A DNA stretch of 64,000 nt from Lachnospiraceae bacterium. GTDB taxonomy: Bacteria > Bacillota > Clostridia > Lachnospirales > Lachnospiraceae. This document shows positions 59,980 to 64,000 of this stretch, one piece after another. A model generated the notes under the pieces. The model was not told the DNA's origin. It did not search any database and saw nothing but the letters and a program-made list of their open reading frames with translations. Every line of letters begins with the position of its first letter. Position 1 is the first letter of the stretch. The translations under genes were made by a program, and so were the position numbers. The DNA lies in contig JAAUZT010000007.1 in the NCBI GenBank assembly GCA_014804485.1, forward strand, positions 66,928-130,927, read 5' to 3'.

Positions 59980-60546
59980 CTATTTTTTGAGCTGCATACC
60001 GTCCTTGAATGCTTCGCCGACTCTTTCTGTCACCTTATAGTAGCCATGCGTGTACGGGTCAAATGCGATAGCCTTTACTAAAGACATATCAATTTTGTCA
60101 CCAATCATAACGCTTTCATCTGCTGTAACATTTACTACCTTACCGATCACACCACAACCGTATTTGTCGTCCTGATATTCGATAAACTCACACTCTAAGC
60201 AAATCGGAAATTCGTTGATCATCGGTGCGTTCACCATTTCGGCTTTGCTCGCGGTAAGACCACTGTTTTCAAACTTATCAGAAACATTGTTGCCTGATAC
60301 AACACCAAAGTAATCTGCTTCCACTACATGAGCCGCATCAGCAATGCTTACCGTAAATGCACCATTTGCCTTGATATTTTTTACCGTCTTATGTGTCTCT
60401 GTCAAGTTGAGAGCAACATTACCTCTCTCCTGCATGGTGCCCCATGCCGCATTCATAACATTAACACTGCCATCTTCATTGTAAGTTGCCACCATCAAAA
60501 CCGGCATCGGGAAAATCCCTTCTGTTATGTTGAGTTTCTTTCTCAT
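59980..60546 (-). CDS. Flavin reductase-like FMN-binding protein
   Basis: 188 residues of the split-barrel flavin reductase family (MPVLMVATYNEDGSVNVMNAAWG, LNLTETHKTVKNIKANGAFTVSI, DYFGVVSGNNVSDKFE). It probably binds FMN and reduces flavin or an electrophile with NAD(P)H. GAGGT precedes the ATG. It is divergent from an HxlR-type regulator, a common pairing in which the regulator senses redox-active or electrophilic compounds. Confidence 0.88.
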   Translation of the reverse strand: MRKKLNITEGIFPMPVLMVATYNEDGSVNVMNAAWGTMQERGNVALNLTETHKTVKNIKANGAFTVSIADAAHVVEADYFGVVSGNNVSDKFENSGLTASKAEMVNAPMINEFPICLECEFIEYQDDKYGCGVIGKVVNVTADESVMIGDKIDMSLVKAIAFDPYTHGYYKVTERVGEAFKDGMQLKK

Positions 60547-60573
60547 AATGATTACCTCGCTTCTTGAATAGGA

Positions 60574-60602
60574 TTGACAGAACTTTTTTCTGTATATATA
60601 AT
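60574..60602 (+). promoter_or_regulatory. Promoter of the HxlR-type regulator gene
   Basis: Full consensus on the plus strand: TTGACA (60574-60579), 17-nt spacer, TATAAT (60597-60602). The transcript leader contains the direct-repeat boxes at 60629-60658. Confidence 0.85.
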
Positions 60603-60628
60603 TGTAACAGGTAACAGAAAAGCTGCAA

Positions 60629-60658
60629 GTACTATCTTATTTAACATGTACTATCTTA
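60629..60658. promoter_or_regulatory. Direct-repeat operator candidate (HxlR-type)
   Basis: GTACTATCTTA occurs twice, at 60629-60639 and 60648-60658, period 19. A second small tandem repeat, GTAACAGGTAACAG, is at 60604-60617. Both lie between the divergent flavin reductase and HxlR genes, 15-45 nt before the regulator start. TACTAT-containing boxes are typical of HxlR/YodB operators. Confidence 0.6.
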
Positions 60659-60672
60659 CAGGAAGGTGTAAA

Positions 60673-61005
60673 ATGATAAAGAACTATATCGAGAAAGCCA
60701 ATTTTGAAGATACTGGATTCAGTTATACATTGTCACTTATATCAGGCAAATACAAGATGATTATCCTTTATTGCCTGATGGAGTTTGAGATTGTACGCTT
60801 CAATGAACTAAAGCGATATTTAAAAAACGTGTCGGACAAGACACTCAGCAGCAACTTGAAAGAATTGGAAGCGGACCGACTCATAATCAGAAAAGAATAT
60901 CCTCAGATACCGCCGAAGGTTGAATATAGTTTAAGCGACAAGGGTAAATCTCTGATGGAAGTTTTGGACCAGCTGTGTGTTTGGGGCGAAAACAATAGAG
61001 ATTAA
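60673..61005 (+). CDS. HxlR-family transcriptional regulator
   Basis: 110 residues: one winged helix-turn-helix with LSLISGKYKMIILYCLMEF, VRFNELKRYLKNVSDKTLSS and VEYSLSDKGKSLMEVL. The N-terminal Cys position used by redox-sensing HxlR proteins such as YodB is absent, but a Cys is present in the helix (YCLMEF) and in LDQLCVWG. The ATG at 60673 has GGAAGGT upstream; a longer frame from 60574 overlaps the promoter and is rejected. Likely controls itself and the divergent flavin reductase gene. Confidence 0.9.
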   Translation: MIKNYIEKANFEDTGFSYTLSLISGKYKMIILYCLMEFEIVRFNELKRYLKNVSDKTLSSNLKELEADRLIIRKEYPQIPPKVEYSLSDKGKSLMEVLDQLCVWGENNRD

Positions 61006-62063
61006 GCGCTGTGGTACGCTCTTCCACTTGCAATTTTATGTACTATCTTTGAAAATTCTTCCGATTTCGATTCCAGCAAACCATGCGTGGTATTTTCCAT
61101 TATAAACAATTCTTTATAAGGTGCGTCTATACTTTCAAAATACTCCCCTGCCAGTTTATAGTTAGTCTGATAATCCATATTTCCATTGATGTTATAATAA
61201 GGAACTTTATACTCTAATCTTCCTTTTAATGAAAAAGATTGAAATTCTTCTGATTGAAAAAAAGCTAAATATACGCTCATATCTCTCGAAAAATATTTTG
61301 CCCAGTCAACAATTGAATAGTTTGGATTGAAAATAATCGTTGTTATGAGATTATAGTCAGAACCATCCTTCATCATGTTGTAACCGTATTTTTCCATCAA
61401 GGCGTTTCTAGCCAGAATATGATTCATAGTCATGCTCTCCGGCGTTAATTGACTGACAAGTTCTAAAGCTTCATCGTCACCCTCTGCCCAAGATATCGCC
61501 TCTTCCTTAAATGCCTTCTCATTATCAATTGAATCGACAAGCTGCCCTGTACCTATGAAACATTCATAATATTCCGGATATTCCAATACAAGATTTGCTC
61601 CGTAAATCGAGCCCCATGAATGACCAAGTATGGTTATCTGATCTACTGATAAATAGTCTCGTATAAACTCCGTCATTTCCTTTCCGTCTTCTAAAAACAT
61701 ATCCCGTGTCAATTCAATCTCATTCTGCCCGGCGTCATAGCTCTTTCCACAGTTTCTCTGATCCCACGTTACCACTGTATAGATGTCTGCCCATTTTCTT
61801 GTGATCACGTAATCAATATCGCTTGTCGAAGAACCCGGTCCGCCATGCAAATATAGTAAAACCGGATTATTAATATTTTCACCATAAATGTTGATCCACT
61901 GCTTTGTTCCGTTTTTATCCACATACATGGACTCATTTATACCACCTTTAGGCGTTCTTCTGTTAATGCTTACTCCAACTGCCCTTACAATAAAAAACAG
62001 GATTATAAATGCAATAATAGCTAAACCGATTGACTTTATGATTTTGAATATTCCTCTTTTCAT
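61002..62063 (-). CDS. Alpha/beta hydrolase with N-terminal membrane anchor (proline iminopeptidase-like)
   Basis: 353 residues: one membrane helix (about 10-30, IGLAIIAFIILFFIVRAV), then an alpha/beta hydrolase domain with the oxyanion motif LLYLHGGPGSS, WDQRNCGKS, the nucleophile Ser in ILGHSWGSIYG and the catalytic His in ENTTHGLLE. HGGPG and DQRGxGxS-like motifs place it near S33 peptidases. Its last four bases overlap the 3' end of the convergent HxlR gene. AAGGG precedes the ATGs at 62069 and 62063; the second has better spacing. Substrate unknown. Confidence 0.85.
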   Translation of the reverse strand: MKRGIFKIIKSIGLAIIAFIILFFIVRAVGVSINRRTPKGGINESMYVDKNGTKQWINIYGENINNPVLLYLHGGPGSSTSDIDYVITRKWADIYTVVTWDQRNCGKSYDAGQNEIELTRDMFLEDGKEMTEFIRDYLSVDQITILGHSWGSIYGANLVLEYPEYYECFIGTGQLVDSIDNEKAFKEEAISWAEGDDEALELVSQLTPESMTMNHILARNALMEKYGYNMMKDGSDYNLITTIIFNPNYSIVDWAKYFSRDMSVYLAFFQSEEFQSFSLKGRLEYKVPYYNINGNMDYQTNYKLAGEYFESIDAPYKELFIMENTTHGLLESKSEEFSKIVHKIASGRAYHSA

Positions 62064-62139
62064 TACCATTCACCCTTCTGAAGTTATTGCTTCCATTGCA
62101 ATCCTCATTGCTGCCCCTCATTTTTGAATAGGGCCATAC

Positions 62140-63492
62140 TCAATTGCTCCTTTGCATATTCAATGAAACTATAGCATAAACGATTCCCAGAAACACATCC
62201 GCCCCAATCCACGCAAGCACCTCTCCCCAGAAAACTCCTTCATGCCCAATCAACCGCGTCAAAAGCAGGGCGCACATGATCCGCATGAGTACCTGCATAA
62301 AACTGGACAACATAGGCATTACCGAATCTCCCATGCCCTGAATACATGCCCTGAGCACATAAAGGCAATACAGCAACGGAAATCCAAGTGCCAGTACGCA
62401 CAGAAAACGATACCCGATCCGAATCATTTCGCCGGCTCCGCTTTCCGTCTCCTTGATAAAAAGCCCTAAAATCCCCTGTCCGGCAAAAACCATAACCGCG
62501 GACATCATAAGTGCCGTAACAATTCCGATCGCCAATGCCGCAAATAATCCGTCCCGTATTCTCTTGTCATTGCCCATCCCCTTATTCTGCGCCGTAAAGG
62601 TGAGCATGCCGTGTCCGTAAGAAGTCGCCGCAATCTCTAACAACACATACACCTTATTTGCCGCCGCGTATCCCGTCAGAAACAGGATTCCGAAACCATT
62701 GACCGTAGCCTGCACCACCAGACCTCCGATGGCGGTAATGATGTTCTGCAAGCCCATAGGCATACCCATCCGAATCTGCTCCCGCAGAATACTTCTGTCC
62801 GGCACCCTATTCTCCCTGCCGATCCGGCACACCTCAATCTTCCTTATGGCAATAACACAGTAAACTGCTGCCAGAGCCTGCGCCAGCACAGTGCCGTATG
62901 CCGCTCCCGCGATTCCCATGTTCAGTCCCGCCACAAAAAGCAGATCCAATGCAATATTTCCGAGAGACGCTATGATCATCGCATGTAACGGTTTCTTACT
63001 GTTTCCCAGCGCACGCAGTATGGCTGCAGCGATATTATACAGGAAAGTGATTGGAACTCCCGCATACAGAATCCGCAGATATGTCTGTGTCAGGTCAAAA
63101 ACTTCCGGTGGTGTCCGCAGCAGCCTAAGTCCCGGCACGATCGCAATCTGTCCCACCAGGGTAAATCCTGCTGCACCTACCCCCGCAATGAGACAGCCGC
63201 CGTAGATGGCACGTTTCAACGCGTCTATCTGCTTTTCCCCGAAAAATCCGGCAATCACCACAGAACATCCCTGCGTGATTCCCTGAATGACACCAAACAT
63301 GATAAATGTCAGCCATTCCGTCGCTCCAAGCGCTGCCAATGCATTGGAACTCACACACTGTCCCACGATAAGCGCATCCACGAAAGTATATAATTGTTGA
63401 AACAGATTCCCCAGCATAAGCGGCATAGAGAATGCCAACAATAGGCGGGCGGGATTACCTGTTGTCATGTCTTTAGTATCTGTCACTGCCAC
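62140..63492 (-). CDS. MATE-family multidrug efflux transporter
   Basis: 450 residues with twelve membrane helices in two related halves, typical of DinF/NorM-like proteins: GNPARLLLAFSMPLMLGNLFQQLYTFVD at the start (positions 12-39), ALGATEWLTFIMFGVIQGITQG, and in the second half GMPMGLQNIITAIGG. Probably exports cationic drugs or metabolites by Na+ or H+ antiport. It starts with GTG at 63492, with GGAG 8 nt upstream. Stand-alone gene. Confidence 0.92.
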   Translation of the reverse strand: MAVTDTKDMTTGNPARLLLAFSMPLMLGNLFQQLYTFVDALIVGQCVSSNALAALGATEWLTFIMFGVIQGITQGCSVVIAGFFGEKQIDALKRAIYGGCLIAGVGAAGFTLVGQIAIVPGLRLLRTPPEVFDLTQTYLRILYAGVPITFLYNIAAAILRALGNSKKPLHAMIIASLGNIALDLLFVAGLNMGIAGAAYGTVLAQALAAVYCVIAIRKIEVCRIGRENRVPDRSILREQIRMGMPMGLQNIITAIGGLVVQATVNGFGILFLTGYAAANKVYVLLEIAATSYGHGMLTFTAQNKGMGNDKRIRDGLFAALAIGIVTALMMSAVMVFAGQGILGLFIKETESGAGEMIRIGYRFLCVLALGFPLLYCLYVLRACIQGMGDSVMPMLSSFMQVLMRIMCALLLTRLIGHEGVFWGEVLAWIGADVFLGIVYAIVSLNMQRSN

Positions 63493-63686
63493 TTCCCTTG
63501 CTCCTTATTCTAACTTTCTTATTCAATTCATTTACACCCTATAATTTCCTGCATATTCCGAGCCTTTTCGGAAATCCTTAGCATATAAGGCTATTATAAC
63601 ATGAAAGCTTCATTTCTGCATTTGCGCAAATCACGAAGAACTTTTTGTATACCAGCCTGTTTTATTCTAAAAAAGGAGAATGACAA

Positions 63687-64000
63687 ATGAACAACGATAA
63701 ATCTATTGGATCGGAATTGGCCATGAACGCATTTGATGATATTCCCAAAGCAAAAAGCGATGCCAAGGATATTGTCGGCCTCGTAAAAAGCAGCGGCCGT
63801 ATTACCGGATATCAACTTTCTGATGGCAACATCGTTTCCAAAGAACACGGAGTAGAAATGGCAAAACACGGAGAAATCAAGGGTGTTGGCATCGCCCATA
63901 ATAAGGATAACGAATATTTAAAGTCTCTGCCTGACGGGGAAGAGGGAAATAATCTGGGCAACCTGCCTTCCATAAGTCAGGGACGCGTTGACGCTGATTC
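63687..64000 (+). CDS. DUF3892 protein (cut by right edge)
   Basis: The visible 104 residues start MNNDKSIGSELAMNAFDDIP and contain the DUF3892 pattern: GRITGYQLSDGNIVSKEHGV, GEIKGVGIAHNKDNEYLKSL and PDGEEGNNLGNLPSI. The family is found in firmicutes and its function is unknown. AAGGAG lies 8 nt before the ATG. The 3' end is beyond the window. The gap 63493-63686 between it and the MATE gene is AT-rich with no other gene. Confidence 0.85.
   Translation, partial: MNNDKSIGSELAMNAFDDIPKAKSDAKDIVGLVKSSGRITGYQLSDGNIVSKEHGVEMAKHGEIKGVGIAHNKDNEYLKSLPDGEEGNNLGNLPSISQGRVDAD

Overview
The window comes from a low-to-mid GC Firmicute, almost certainly a butyrate-forming member of the Lachnospiraceae (Clostridia). 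The evidence is a complete thl-crt-hbd-bcd-etfB-etfA operon, a KOW-domain gene between map and infA, an L17 with a lysine-rich insert, zinc-type S14 and L36, and several accessory families common in that group (TraX-like, FlxA-like, DUF3892). No genus is claimed.

Layout, left to right. (1) 1-5789, minus strand: the acetyl-CoA to butyryl-CoA operon; etfA runs off the left edge. (2) 5883-14093, minus strand: envelope and housekeeping genes: an M23 peptidase, a GT2-GtrA fusion with a large GT-C-like membrane protein, the ribosome hibernation factor hpf, an SH3-NlpC/P60 wall hydrolase, and trxB. (3) 14297-17551: a 311-bp structured repeat, a plus-strand short-chain dehydrogenase, and a double D12-class adenine methyltransferase with an N-terminal helix-turn-helix. 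(4) 17840-44444, minus strand: the ribosomal superoperon, read from rpsJ at the right to rpsI at the left, carrying the S10, spc and alpha clusters, then ecfA1-ecfA2-ecfT-truA-rplM-rpsI. Accessory genes interrupt it: an M15 peptidase and a chemoreceptor between rplQ and ecfA1, and a GH43 xylosidase between truA and rplM. (5) 44817-64000: a mosaic of small operons: an rRNA methyltransferase, DUF2752/TraX-like membrane proteins, a LacI regulator, a FlxA-like protein, a LytTR/GHKL two-component pair, DUF1284, bioY, a COG3044 ATPase, an MFS exporter, an S66 peptidase, a divergent flavin reductase/HxlR pair, an alpha/beta hydrolase, a MATE exporter, and a truncated DUF3892 gene.

The most notable content lies between genes. 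Family A is a two-hairpin element present six times, always 3-5 nt after a stop codon inside an operon, five of them in the ribosomal superoperon. Family L is a 300-bp palindromic element with terminal inverted repeats and compensatory changes between its two copies. Family B is a core of about 90 bp inside unrelated inverted arms (two copies). Family D is a bulged hairpin found in the 5' leader of three genes. Family C is a looser palindrome family.

Several regulatory arrangements can be read directly: a 12-codon leader peptide with alternative hairpins before the MFS exporter, a BirA operator over the bioY promoter, a WalR-type direct repeat before the NlpC/P60 hydrolase, direct-repeat boxes between the flavin reductase and HxlR genes, and a cluster of DnaA boxes between hpf and the hydrolase. 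A 17-bp duplication of the rpsI 3' end resembles an attachment-site scar. No tRNA, rRNA, CRISPR array or intact insertion sequence was seen.
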